The notes under the pieces are model-generated. The model did not search any database. It was not told the origin of the DNA and was given only the letters and a program-made list of their open reading frames with translations. The position numbers were made by a program, and so were the translations under genes. Positions 1 through 8,884 of a DNA stretch of 10,000 nt are shown one piece after another; position 1 is the stretch's first letter, and the number at the start of each line of letters is the position of its first letter. The stretch comes from Neocallimastix lanati (nom. inval.) (taxonomy: Eukaryota > Neocallimastigomycota > Neocallimastigomycetes > Neocallimastigales > Neocallimastigaceae): assembly GCA_016946835.1 (NCBI GenBank), contig JACVTC010000011.1:730001-740000 (forward strand), written 5' to 3'.

Positions 1-233
1 TATATAAATATATTTTATATATATTGTAAAATGATAAGTTTAGTAAATTATTTTATTGTTACTTCTTTATTTATTCAATATTTTTTTTTTTTTTTTATTT
101 TTTTTTATTTTTTTTTTTTTGCAAATTGAATAATTTATTAATCTATTTATTTTTTCAGTCAATAATAATGATAATAATAATAATAATCAAAACAACAACA
201 ATAATAATAATAGTAATAATAATAATAATTTAC

Positions 234-890
234 ATAATTCTTTGAAGATATAGTGTTTTGATGAAGTTCATTAATTAGTTGATTTAAAAGTAATTTGGTG
301 GATTCATTTCCTAAAGAGGTCATAATATTGTCTATTATATATTTTTTTTTTTAAATATTTTTTTTTATTTAAAATAATATAGAATTTATCAATATATATA
401 TATATATATATAAATATATAAGTAAATATATATAAATAAAATTAAATTTAAAAATATATAATTAATATATAATATTAAATTAAGTTTGTAGAAGAACCTT
501 GAAATTGATTATTATATGATGCATCATTATAAAGTTCAATTGATTTTGCTAATATTTTACAAGTGATAATACCATAATTATAATGAGTGATAAATTGGAA
601 AAGTTTTTGGAATTGATCCATATATTGATTTAAGAAATTGAAATATAAATCTTTGTTTTTAGTGAAAGAATATAATATATTTAGTGCTTTCAATTTGAGT
701 ATTTCTTCTTCATAATCAATAATTTTTTGGAATATAATCTTAAGATGTATCAATTTTTATTTCATTATCATCATAGTAACAACAACAATAAACAATATTT
801 ATAATATTCATAAAAATAATTATAATAATAGTTATAATATATAATGATTATATATATAAGATAATTATATATAATCGTTAAATTTGTGAA

Positions 891-930
<40 letters not shown>

Positions 931-1490
931 TGAATATATAATAATTACCAATACATGATTTGGTTGGAAAAAAGTTAACGTATTTTCACTTTTTGTTAAC
1001 ATTAAAATATCTTTTAATATAGAGTATTGAATTGCTTGGCTTTTATTGTCAAGATTATCAAAAAGAAAATTTATCTATATATTAATAAGAAATATTTATT
1101 TTTATTTTTATTTTTATTTCAAAAACAATAAATAAATTAATTGTATTATTACAATTATTATTATTTTAATTAATGCTAATGAGAATTTAGAAAAAAAAAA
1201 TATTATATAAATTTATTTTTATTAATATAGAATTTAAATCATATTATTACATGGGATGACACATGAACTAATGATTTTTTTGATAATATAGTTAAAACTC
1301 TAAATATTGTTGCTGTTCTTTCATCATAATTACTACTTTCATTTAATAAATTTTTACAAAATTGAATGGCCTAGATTATTATTATTAAAAACAATGATTT
1401 CTTTAGTAAGTATTTATATATATATGCATTTATAAAGAGAAATATATTATATATTTGAATATAAATATAAATTATTATGTTATTTAATTA

Positions 1491-1524
<34 letters not shown>

Positions 1525-2691
1525 TCTGTTATAGTGACCTTTTCTGCTAAAGGATAAGTATGATGAATATGTCGAAGAATTTTTATTGTTCTTAATTTAA
1601 CTGTAGGTGAACGCTGATTATCTATTGAAAAATTTAAATTGTATCAATAAAGAGTTTATGATTTTTGTTCATTATTATTTATTTATTTATTTATTTATTT
1701 TCTCATAATAATAACCTTGTATAATTGAAATTAATAAATCTATAACATTATTTGCAAATGTTGCAGAACGTTCACAAATTTTATCAATGGCAAATAATAC
1801 TGCATTTACTTCCTCGGCATTTGTGGAATTTACATGTTGTATTACACTATTAAAAAATAATAAAAATGTATATATATATATAGTATTATATTTAATTGAT
1901 TACTTCATGTAATATAACAAAGAAATTGTTTTATTCTTTAATTTTATACTATTTTATTATATTATATATATATAAATAGTACCTATGCTGAATATCCACT
2001 CTATCATAAAGAACTTGTGACATATAACCTAAAATTCTATTATATATATAAATATAAAAAAAAAAAAAAAAAAAAAAAAAAATGGAAATTTGGAATTAAC
2101 ATTTCATTTGATTTCACTTTTAATAGTCTAAATAATTGATTATTGCATTAAATATTAATGAAATTGTTTCGTTTATATAACTTCGTTTAATTTTATTAAT
2201 TGCTTTTATATTTTTCTTTTCATATGAATATTTATGTAAAAAGACTATTATTTTAAAAATATTACCATAATATAATTGTCATACCTTAAAGTTAATATTC
2301 TTGCAGTTGGATCATTGGAATATAATACCATAGTGATTTTTTTTAAAGCAGTATCACATGTTGCTTTGTTTAAACGAATTAAATGATGACTACTTTTTTG
2401 AAAAACTTTAAGAATAGTAGACCTTAATGTATTCCTTGCTATTAAATTATTTCCAAAAAACCATTCTGCTAATTTTAAAAATGCTGGATTAACAAATGTT
2501 GGAAATGGATATTTATCTAAAAATTTAATTATATAAAGAATAGCTTCATGATTTTCTTTATCTGATTGATCTATAATTTTTTGTAATTCTAAAAAAATTG
2601 ATAAAGCATCCTGACATAAATCTTCTTCATATTCAGTGGAACTTTGCTTATTTTCTGCAAGTAAAATTGGAAGTGAGGATGGAATGCTCAT
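234..2691 (-). CDS. INTS7: Integrator complex subunit 7 homologue, N-terminal part, 8 exons, partial at the left edge
   Basis: INTS7 is a helical-repeat subunit of the nuclear Integrator complex, which cleaves snRNA 3' ends and attenuates RNA polymerase II transcription. Exons in transcript order are 2691-2285, 2036-1983, 1846-1716, 1621-1539, 1370-1251, 1074-949, 738-498 and 331-234. They join in frame with GT..AG introns and give about 420 residues; human INTS7 has about 960, so the C-terminal half is off the left edge. Recognition rests on exon 1: KYPFP at residues 60-64, AFLKLAEWF at 70-78 and SNDPTARILTLR at 125-136 match the conserved INTS7 start. Exons 3 to 6 follow the family order of helical repeats, and the exon 4/5 joint (..PLAEK/AIQFC..) fits without a gap. 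Exon 8 and the exon 7 end are least certain: exon 7 would otherwise read on to a stop at 477-475. Two donors are unusual (GTTATT after exon 3, GTCACT after exon 4). The start ATG follows an A-run and is overlapped by a mini-uORF. Confidence 0.85.
897..926. repeat. AT dinucleotide microsatellite in INTS7 intron 6
   Basis: About 15 AT units lie just inside the donor side of the intron between exons 6 and 7 of the minus-strand INTS7 gene. It has no coding content. Confidence 0.9.
1493..1522. repeat. Homopolymer A run of 30 in INTS7 intron 4
   Basis: This is an uninterrupted run of 30 A, read as poly-T on the transcribed strand. It starts about 16 nt inside the intron, downstream of the exon 4 donor at 1538. 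Its length is likely to vary between copies or reads. Confidence 0.95.
1675..1701. repeat. TTTA tetranucleotide microsatellite in INTS7 intron 3
   Basis: This is a short ATTT/TTTA array in the intron between exons 3 and 4 of INTS7. The 94-nt intron is the shortest of that gene. Confidence 0.8.
2056..2082. repeat. Homopolymer A run of 27 in INTS7 intron 1
   Basis: This run of A lies about 20 nt upstream, in transcript sense, of the exon 2 acceptor at 2038-2037. It therefore reads as a long T tract and could serve as the polypyrimidine tract for the 54-nt exon 2. Confidence 0.9.
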
Positions 2692-2699
2692 TTTTTCAT
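2688..2699 (-). promoter_or_regulatory. Mini-uORF (Met-Lys-Lys-stop) overlapping the INTS7 start
   Basis: Read on the minus strand, ATGAAAAAATGA encodes M-K-K-stop. The stop TGA (2690-2688) overlaps the INTS7 ATG (2691-2689) as ATGA. If the leader includes it, scanning ribosomes would meet this ATG first. Whether it acts on translation is inference; an A-rich leader raises the chance of such a motif arising by accident. Confidence 0.4.
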
Positions 2700-2983
2700 T
2701 ATAATAATAATTTCTCTATTTATATTAAAGTCAATTATTATAAATGTATAAAATTAAATGAAATTTCTTTGTTTAATTAAATTGCTATAATAAATATTTA
2801 TGGTAACTTTATATGTATATGTAAAAATAATTTTTTATAGAAATCTAATTTAACAATTAATATTAATTTCAATCAATTTCTAAATTCAAATTTAAAAATT
2901 AAAAAAAAAAAAATTATATAGATATATTAAATTGAGATATATTTTATATATTTAAAAAAAAAAAATTAATAAATAAAAAAATG

Positions 2984-3012
2984 AATAAATAAATAAATAA
3001 ATAAATAAATAA
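2984..3012. repeat. AAAT tetranucleotide microsatellite
   Basis: About seven uninterrupted units of AAAT/ATAA lie in the INTS7-MTC6 intergenic region, followed by a looser AAAAAT stretch. Confidence 0.85.
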
Positions 3013-3241
3013 AAATAAAAATAAAATATGAAATGAAATATTATGATTTTACATAAATGTATGTGATATTGTATTAAAATATAATTAACATTTATATGGC
3101 AATTATTGATAATTAATTTAAATAACTTTAAAATTTTGGATAATATATGGAAAATAATTATAATTATTTCAATAAATTATGTAAAATTTTAGAATTGTTT
3201 TATATTATATATAATAATTTTATTTTTTAATTTTATTTTTT

Positions 3242-3243
<2 letters not shown>

Positions 3244-3276
<33 letters not shown>
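3244..3276. repeat. Homopolymer T run of 33
   Basis: This uninterrupted T run lies about 200 bp upstream of the MTC6 start codon, in the shared divergent promoter region. Confidence 0.95.
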
Positions 3277-3282
<6 letters not shown>

Positions 3283-3453
3283 TTAATAATTTATTTATTT
3301 ATTTTTTTTTTGATATCTATTATAAAAAATTTATATATTCAATATTATTTAAATATATATATATATATATATATATTTATATCTTTGTGAGGATATTTGT
3401 AATTTTGTAGAAATAAGATTAAAATATATTGTATTATATTGTATTAAAAACAT

Positions 3454-3477
3454 ATGTTTGTTGGCATGAAAAAATGA
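3454..3477 (+). promoter_or_regulatory. uORF of 7 codons overlapping the MTC6 start
   Basis: The reading frame MFVGMKK-stop starts at 3454. Its second ATG (3466) begins the same 12-mer, ATGAAAAAATGA, that precedes INTS7. The TGA (3475-3477) overlaps the MTC6 ATG (3474-3476). This would permit termination-reinitiation if 3474 is the true start. If MTC6 really begins upstream in the main frame, the uORF has no meaning. Confidence 0.35.
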
Positions 3478-5760
3478 ATGAAACCTTACAAAAGAATATA
3501 GAGTATTTATTTGATTTTCAAACAAAGCTATCCTATAATTTACCTATAAGTACAGTTCAACTATTTGAAACGGATTTATCAAGTTCTATACTAAATAATG
3601 ATCAAGCTATTTATAATATTCATGATGTACTAGAGAAAGGTTTTAGAAAATTATATGTAAATATTACATGGGATCAAGAAGAAAATAATTGGAAACTACA
3701 TCATACTAATTTCAATAAATACAAACCCTATAAAATTTCTAATATCAATAATTATTATAGTGATAGTAACAATGAGAATTCTATTAATAATAATAATTAT
3801 ACCACAATAAATTTAATAAAAAATATTCGTGAATGGATAGATAATTCAAATGATTGTCATATTGTTATACTAATATTCAAGTTAAACATTTTAAAAAATT
3901 TTTATACCGAGAAAAGTATACCATGTATTGATAGTCAATCTGAAAAATTAAAGATATTAAAACATAATATACTGTCTGAAATTAAAGATATTATATATAC
4001 AGTTAATATGATGAAAGAAGGTATTTATCGAGGAAAAGGGTATAAAAATAGGAAATCTTTTGATAATGATATTAATAAAAATTGGACATCCTTCCGAAAA
4101 CTATGTTATATAAATAAAAAAATATTAGTGGGACTTGAATCTAATGGCTTTCTCTGCAATGATTTTAAGGATAATATTTTATTTACAGAGAGTCCTATAA
4201 TAAAAAAACTAATTCAATATCAAGATCTAAAAAAAAAGATTCTCTATTCAACTTCCTCTCCTTTTAGATCAAAAAAAATTGTTAGAATAATAAAGTTAAT
4301 TGATAAAAGAAATAGTGATAATCTATATACCAATGATTCAGATATCGATATTAACGATGATTTATCAATCATTTTTACCCCAGATGATACTATCAATATT
4401 AATAAAGAAGTTATAGATATAATAAATAGATATCATATGAGTGTTCATATGAAAACATTTAATATAAATTCAATTCAAGCTTTAAAGCATTCATTACTTT
4501 GGAGTTGGGATATTCATACAAATTTCATAGAAGATTCGTCAAATTCATGTGTTGTTTTTAATCGAATTACTGGACGATGGTAATATATATATATGTATAT
4601 ATAATTTTTCTGAATATGTTATTGGCAATATATCTTTTTTTTTTTTTTTAAATACAAATGAATATTATACATAACAATAAATATGTTTTATTTATTTAAA
4701 AATAATTACAAAATTATATTTAAAATAATAATATTAATATATTTATATTGATATAAAGGAATTTTCATTCATGTAAAGATAATTTTCCAATAGTTTGTAA
4801 AAATAAAGATGATCCATTAATTGTAATATATTAATCTATATATTTATATAGAATTTATATTAATTTTTTTTTTTTTTTAATATTGAATTTATTTATAAAT
4901 TTATTCATCTAATTTTTGATGTATATGCTTATATATTAATATTTCATTTTCAAATTTTTAAAATATATATAAATGTTTAAAATTCAAAGTGGATGGTAAT
5001 ATTAAATGATGATAAATGTGAAGAGAACTACATTTTTTCATTGCCACATTCCTTTGAAGAAAATCATATATTATGGGAAACTATACTACAAAATAGGACT
5101 TTATCTTCTTATAAATATTTCTATTTATCAAAAACTCCTATTAATATTAATGAAAATATAATATCAAATAAACAGGAATTAAAAAATTTCAATTCAAATT
5201 GGAAATACAATGAAAAATATTTAATTATACCTTCCAATCTCGAATATGTAATTATATAAATTTATAAAATAATAATAATAATAATTAAATGAAATATATA
5301 TGTATATATATATTTTAAAATATCAATACTTTATATTTATTCTAATTTATTTTAATATATATATATATATATTTAATTTCTATTTTATAAATTTTGATAT
5401 TATTTTATAATAATATTAAATATATATGGCAAAAAATAAAATAAAATGAAATAAAAAACAACAAAACAAAACAAAAAACAATTAACCGTCAAACTTTTTA
5501 TTAAAAAAATTAAATATAAATATGCATGATAAAAACAAATGACAATTAATCAATTAATAAACAAAATAAACGAATAGAGCGAATTAATACAGGAAATTTA
5601 TAAAACATCTCTGGCACCTGCTATTATGGTATTAATAATATTAATCTTACTTATAATAAGAATTATTTATGTACAATATATAAAATTTAAGAGAAGACGA
5701 AGACGTCAAGATGTTAAGAAAAGATTAAAATATATTGAACTTTATACCGTTCCTTTCTAA
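3474..5760 (+). CDS. MTC6: MTC6-family membrane protein, 4 exons
   Basis: In yeast, MTC6 was named from genetic interaction with the telomere-capping factor Cdc13; it is a membrane protein whose molecular activity is not established. Exons are 3474-4579, 4759-4822, 4990-5247 and 5593-5760, giving about 531 residues (yeast Mtc6 is of similar length). The N-terminal luminal domain shows family features: a VQLFETDLSSS segment, then GFRKLYVNITWD followed by a WKL strand. Across the exon 1/2 joint lies a lectin-like Cys/Trp stretch: LWSWD, SCVVFN, TGRW, then NFHSC and FPIVCK. Exon 3 gives the FSLPHSFEENHILWE block. Exon 4 encodes a transmembrane helix (about 483-502), an Arg-rich stretch (RRRRR, 510-514) and a tail ending YTVPF, matching the family's basic cytosolic end. 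Exon 4 could start at 5578 instead, also in frame. The start is the first in-frame ATG; no signal peptide is visible, and the frame is open upstream only back to a TAA at 3420. Confidence 0.8.
5248..5592 (+). other. MTC6 intron 3 (345 nt)
   Basis: The intron runs from donor GTAATT to an acceptor ending ATACAG. It holds ATA-rich sequence, an AT array near 5355-5372 and an A/C-rich patch (AAAACAAAACAAAAAACA) around 5457-5480. I see no further Cys-containing exon in it, though MTC6 relatives usually carry a short Cys motif just before the transmembrane helix. An alternative acceptor (AATAG at 5577) would add five residues to exon 4. Confidence 0.55.
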
Positions 5761-5986
5761 TTTTTTTTTTAAATAATATATATATTGTTTAAATTCATAT
5801 TATTCCTCTCTAATTCTTTTTCTCAGTAATATATATTTTTAAAAATTAATTTAATCAAAATACTATAATTATTTAATTTTTTAAGTTATATAACTTATTT
5901 CATTTACCATTACGTAATAAAAAATCATGAAATTAAAGTTAAAACCATAGATTATCTTAAAAATTAAAACAAAACAGATTAAAGCG

Positions 5987-5988
<2 letters not shown>

Positions 5989-6037
<49 letters not shown>
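5989..6037. repeat. Homopolymer A run of 49
   Basis: This is the longest homopolymer in the window, about 230 bp past the MTC6 stop codon. An A run of this length downstream of a gene can be the scar of a retroposed poly-A tail, but no retroposon body or target duplication was seen beside it. It may simply be an expanded microsatellite. Confidence 0.95.
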
Positions 6038-6040
<3 letters not shown>

Positions 6041-6397
6041 AAAAATAGAATAAAAATTAAAATTTATATAATTTATTAAAAAATTAGTAAATTAATATTT
6101 ATATAGTATTTTTTGTATTTATATATTTAATTTACACTAGAATAATTATACCAAGTTTAAAAAATTATTATATTAGTCAATATACATAAGTAATTATAAT
6201 ATTTTAATAAAAATTAAAATACCCAATAGAATTAATAGAAAATTATCGTATTATTAAGCACAAAAAGTATTAATAATTATAAATAATATTTATTATTTAA
6301 TTATATATGTATAATAATGATATATACGACAATAACAAAGTGTTAAAAAAAATAACAACCATTATAATTGAACTATTACGTTACAGATTATAATTAT

Positions 6398-6401
<4 letters not shown>

Positions 6402-6427
<26 letters not shown>
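6402..6427. repeat. Homopolymer T run of 26
   Basis: This uninterrupted T run is in the spacer between MTC6 and the foldback element. Confidence 0.95.
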
Positions 6428-6428
<1 letters not shown>

Positions 6429-6800
6429 TATTATTAATCAATGAATGAATTATTGTTATTTTTATTAGTATTATTATTATTATTATTATTTTGATTAGCC
6501 ATGTTTTTGAAATATTATAATTATCAAAGTTTTTAAAAAGTTATTTTACAATAATTGAAATGTTTTTATAAAAATATTTATTATATTATTTTATTATCTA
6601 ATTTATATAAAATAAAAAAGTAAAAATAAATGAATAGATAAAAAAATATATATATAAATATAAATAAATATATAGATAAATAAATATATATATATATATA
6701 TAATTTTACATATTAATATTTAAATGGTAATTTTTTTTTTAATCTTTGAAAATTTTGTAATTTTAATTATATATATTTTTAATACTATATAACGTGTGGG

Positions 6801-6922
6801 GCATTTCGCCAAATTGCATTTCGCCAGATTGCATTTCGCCAATTTTTTTGAAAGCATGTGGCGTATTAAAAAATGTGGCATTTCGCCGAATTGCAATTCG
6901 CCAAGTTGCATTTCGCCAAATT
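6801..6922 (+). repeat. Left cluster of six 15-bp repeat units
   Basis: Units begin at 6801, 6816, 6831, 6878, 6893 and 6908, consensus GCATTTCGCCAAATT with one or two changes each. The third unit is cut after GCATTTCGCCAATTT. A 35-bp interruption then contains GTGGCG and ATGTGGCATTTCGCC, which resembles the outer left end of the element, so the cluster looks like two copies of one end module. Confidence 0.85.
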
Positions 6923-7060
6923 GAAAATTATTAAATAAATAAATAAATCAATAAATAAAATTAAATATTATTAATATCGCATAAAAACAATTTTAAAAAA
7001 AATATTTTGAATTAATATTTATTTATTTATTCATTTATTTATATCAATACTCTACTTGTC

Positions 7061-7116
7061 GAAATGCAACCTGGCGAATAGCAACTTGGGGAAATGCAAC
7101 TTGGGGAAATGCAACT
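7061..7116 (-). repeat. Right cluster of inverted 15-bp repeat units
   Basis: Units begin at 7061, 7076 and 7091, with a partial unit at 7106, of type GAAATGCAACTTGGG. This is the reverse complement of the left-cluster unit, with CGCC mostly changed to CCCC. The change is shared by three units, which suggests it spread by tandem duplication inside this cluster. Confidence 0.85.
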
Positions 7117-7130
7117 CTCCCCTATATAAC

Positions 7131-7539
7131 AGGTTAATTTATATATTTTTTATATAAATTATAGTGGAAATACATTAATAATAAAATATTTTTTTAATAA
7201 AAAGGTAATGAAATTATATATTTATAAATAATATTTTTTCAAATACAGTAATATTTTTATTCTATTCTTTATTTTTGTTATAGTTTTATTTATTATAAAA
7301 AAAAAAGAAAAAGAAAATACATATAAAATATTTCATATCAAATATTTTAAATAATTTTCATTTTTATTTATCAATTCCTTAATGATTATTTAAATATTAA
7401 TATATTGGTATTATACATCTTTTAATTCTATTTATGACATTTATATTCGTATAATTATATAATATATATTATTTAAATAAATTATAATAAATTAACATAT
7501 AATTTTTTTTTGTATTATTCATTTTTATATTTTAATTTA

Positions 7540-7572
<33 letters not shown>

Positions 7573-7900
7573 TAATTTCAATTAATTAAATATCATCTTT
7601 TTTTTTTTTTTTTTTTTATTTATTTTATTTTTAAATTATTATTATTATTATTATTAGAAGAAAAAGGAACTATAACTTTTTCTTTAATAGATAAAATGAG
7701 TAAATAAAGTGTTTTTTTTTTTTTTTTTATATAAAAAAAAGTGAAATAATTAATAAATGTTAATTAAGTATTAATTATATTATTATTAAACTTTTAAAAC
7801 AATAATAAAATTGATAAACAATGCAAAAGATATATATATAAACAAGATAAAACAAAACTCTATTATAATTTATTTTATTTTATTTTATTTTATTTTATTT

Positions 7901-7933
<33 letters not shown>

Positions 7934-8092
7934 CATTTAATACAATATACATAAAGCAGTTATTAAAAATTAATTTATTAAAAATTGTTATACAAAATAA
8001 ACACATTTTCACGAGATACATTCTAATTCAATAATAAATCCTTGAATAAAATAATCAAAAGACTATAAAAATAATATAGATATTAAATAAAA
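7131..8092. other. A+T-rich spacer upstream of the MRI1-like gene
   Basis: About 960 bp with no convincing exon on either strand. It includes poly-A/poly-T blocks near 7540-7570 and 7600-7620, an (ATT)n tract at 7637-7656, a 9-bp perfect hairpin at 7658-7684, a TTTTA pentanucleotide array with a following T run (7869-7933), and then about 150 bp of less repetitive sequence before the start codon, which probably holds the promoter and 5' UTR of the downstream gene. Confidence 0.55.
7869..7933. repeat. TTTTA pentanucleotide array followed by a 31-T run
   Basis: About seven TTTTA units (7869-7902) pass directly into an uninterrupted T run (7903-7933). The tract ends about 160 bp before the ATG of the MRI1-like gene. 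Confidence 0.9.
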
Positions 8093-8845
8093 ATGAATTT
8101 TTATTCTAGTTTAACCGTTTCTGAAGGATCAATTCGTTATTCGAGAGGAAGTTTGGAAGTGATAAATCAAGTATGTTGAAAAAAGTATTTATAAATTATA
8201 TAATTATATAAAAATACATTTAATAGAAGTATTTTTTTTTTTTTATAAAATGAAATAATTCATGAGTATAAATCTTTTGAAGATAACATTTAAAACTATA
8301 AAATTATGAAAAATTTTAGTTTAAAGGAATGAACATTTAATATTTTATTAAAATTGCACTTAAATACATATACATTTATATTATATAAAAATTAAAATAA
8401 ATATTTTTAAGAACTTTGTTTTTTTCTTTTTTAGAAAAATTGATTTAATTATTTAATTTATATTTAGTATTTTTATTTTATTAATAGTTTGGTAATTTTA
8501 ATATATTATAAATATTTTTATTCTAATTTATTTTCTATTTTATATATTTAATATATTTTTTTTTTTTTTTTAAAATGTTTAATGAAATTGTTTATTTAAA
8601 ATGTAAATGTATATATTTTACTTTATATATAATTTAATAGCTATTATTACCCTTTGAAGTCGTTTATGAACAAATAAATGGTGTTAAAGATGGTTATAGA
8701 TATATTCAATCATTGAAGGTAAATATACATATATGCATTTTAATATTTTTGATATATTAATATTATATATTAATACATATTATTTTATTTTCCATTTATT
8801 AGGTTCAAGGTAAATTTTTATAATATTTATGTTTGAAGTTAACTT

Positions 8846-8884
<39 letters not shown>

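Larger units (their letters stand above)
2692..3473. other. Divergent intergenic region between INTS7 and MTC6
   Basis: This stretch of about 780 bp separates the start codons of two divergently oriented genes and so must hold both 5' UTRs and promoters. No coding exon with conserved content was found in any frame. It contains an AAAT-type tetranucleotide array (about 2984-3012), a 33-T run (3244-3276) and an AT array near 3354-3376. The A/T tracts could exclude nucleosomes between the two genes, but no specific promoter element can be named. An upstream exon of MTC6 was looked for here and not found. Confidence 0.6.
5761..6784. other. A+T-rich spacer downstream of MTC6
   Basis: About 1 kb with no convincing coding exon on either strand. 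It presumably begins with the MTC6 3' UTR. It contains a 49-A run, a 26-T run, a short (ATT)n tract at 6470-6490 and TA/AATA arrays at 6645-6700. The only ATG frame with good start context is a 22-codon Asn-rich frame on the minus strand (6502-6434), treated as a finding and not as a gene. No tRNA-like fold or rRNA was noticed. Confidence 0.55.
6794..7121. mobile_element. Foldback/MITE-like element with 15-bp subterminal repeats and a 9-bp flanking duplication
   Basis: This 328-bp block stands out because its ends are far richer in C+G than anything around it. The left end carries six units of a 15-mer of type GCATTTCGCCAAATT (6801-6842 and 6878-6922). The right end carries three and a half units of the reverse complement, type GAAATGCAACTTGGG (7061-7116). 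The A+T-rich centre is also roughly self-complementary, with AAAT repeats at 6930-6958 and ATTT repeats at 7015-7045. Both sides are bordered by the direct repeat CTATATAAC (6785-6793 and 7122-7130), as expected of a target-site duplication. The outer ends are only loosely inverted (GTGTGGGGCATTTCGCC against GGGAGAGTTGCATTTCCCC). It encodes no transposase, so it would be non-autonomous. A 9-bp duplication would suit Mutator-like elements; an 8-bp reading would suit hAT. The family is unknown. Confidence 0.6.

Noticed and set aside
1-233. A ninth INTS7 exon read on the minus strand after an AATAG acceptor near 148-152
   Set aside because: The frame is open only through a poly-A/Lys tract (about 66-120) and shows no INTS7 similarity. 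The remaining sequence is a TTA/TAA triplet tract and A+T-rich intron.
475-753. A 92-codon minus-strand frame that could be taken as a separate small gene
   Set aside because: It opens with TTG, not ATG. From 738 down to 498 it is exon 7 of INTS7, in phase with exon 6 and with INTS7-like helical content.
2598-2780. A 60-codon plus-strand frame
   Set aside because: It lies mostly antisense to INTS7 exon 1 and its start, has low-complexity composition, and resembles no known protein.
5989-6037. Poly-A tail of a retroposed copy
   Set aside because: No coding remnant, tRNA-like or SINE-like body precedes the A run, and no flanking target duplication was found. Long homopolymers occur all over this window.
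6720-6911. A 63-codon minus-strand frame with repeated LAKCN units
   Set aside because: The peptide repeat merely reflects the 15-bp DNA repeats (5 codons per unit) of the foldback element, and the frame runs on into A/T spacer.
6801-7116. CRISPR-like array
   Set aside because: The units are contiguous 15-mers without spacers, occur in opposite orientations at the two ends, and lie in intron-bearing eukaryotic DNA.
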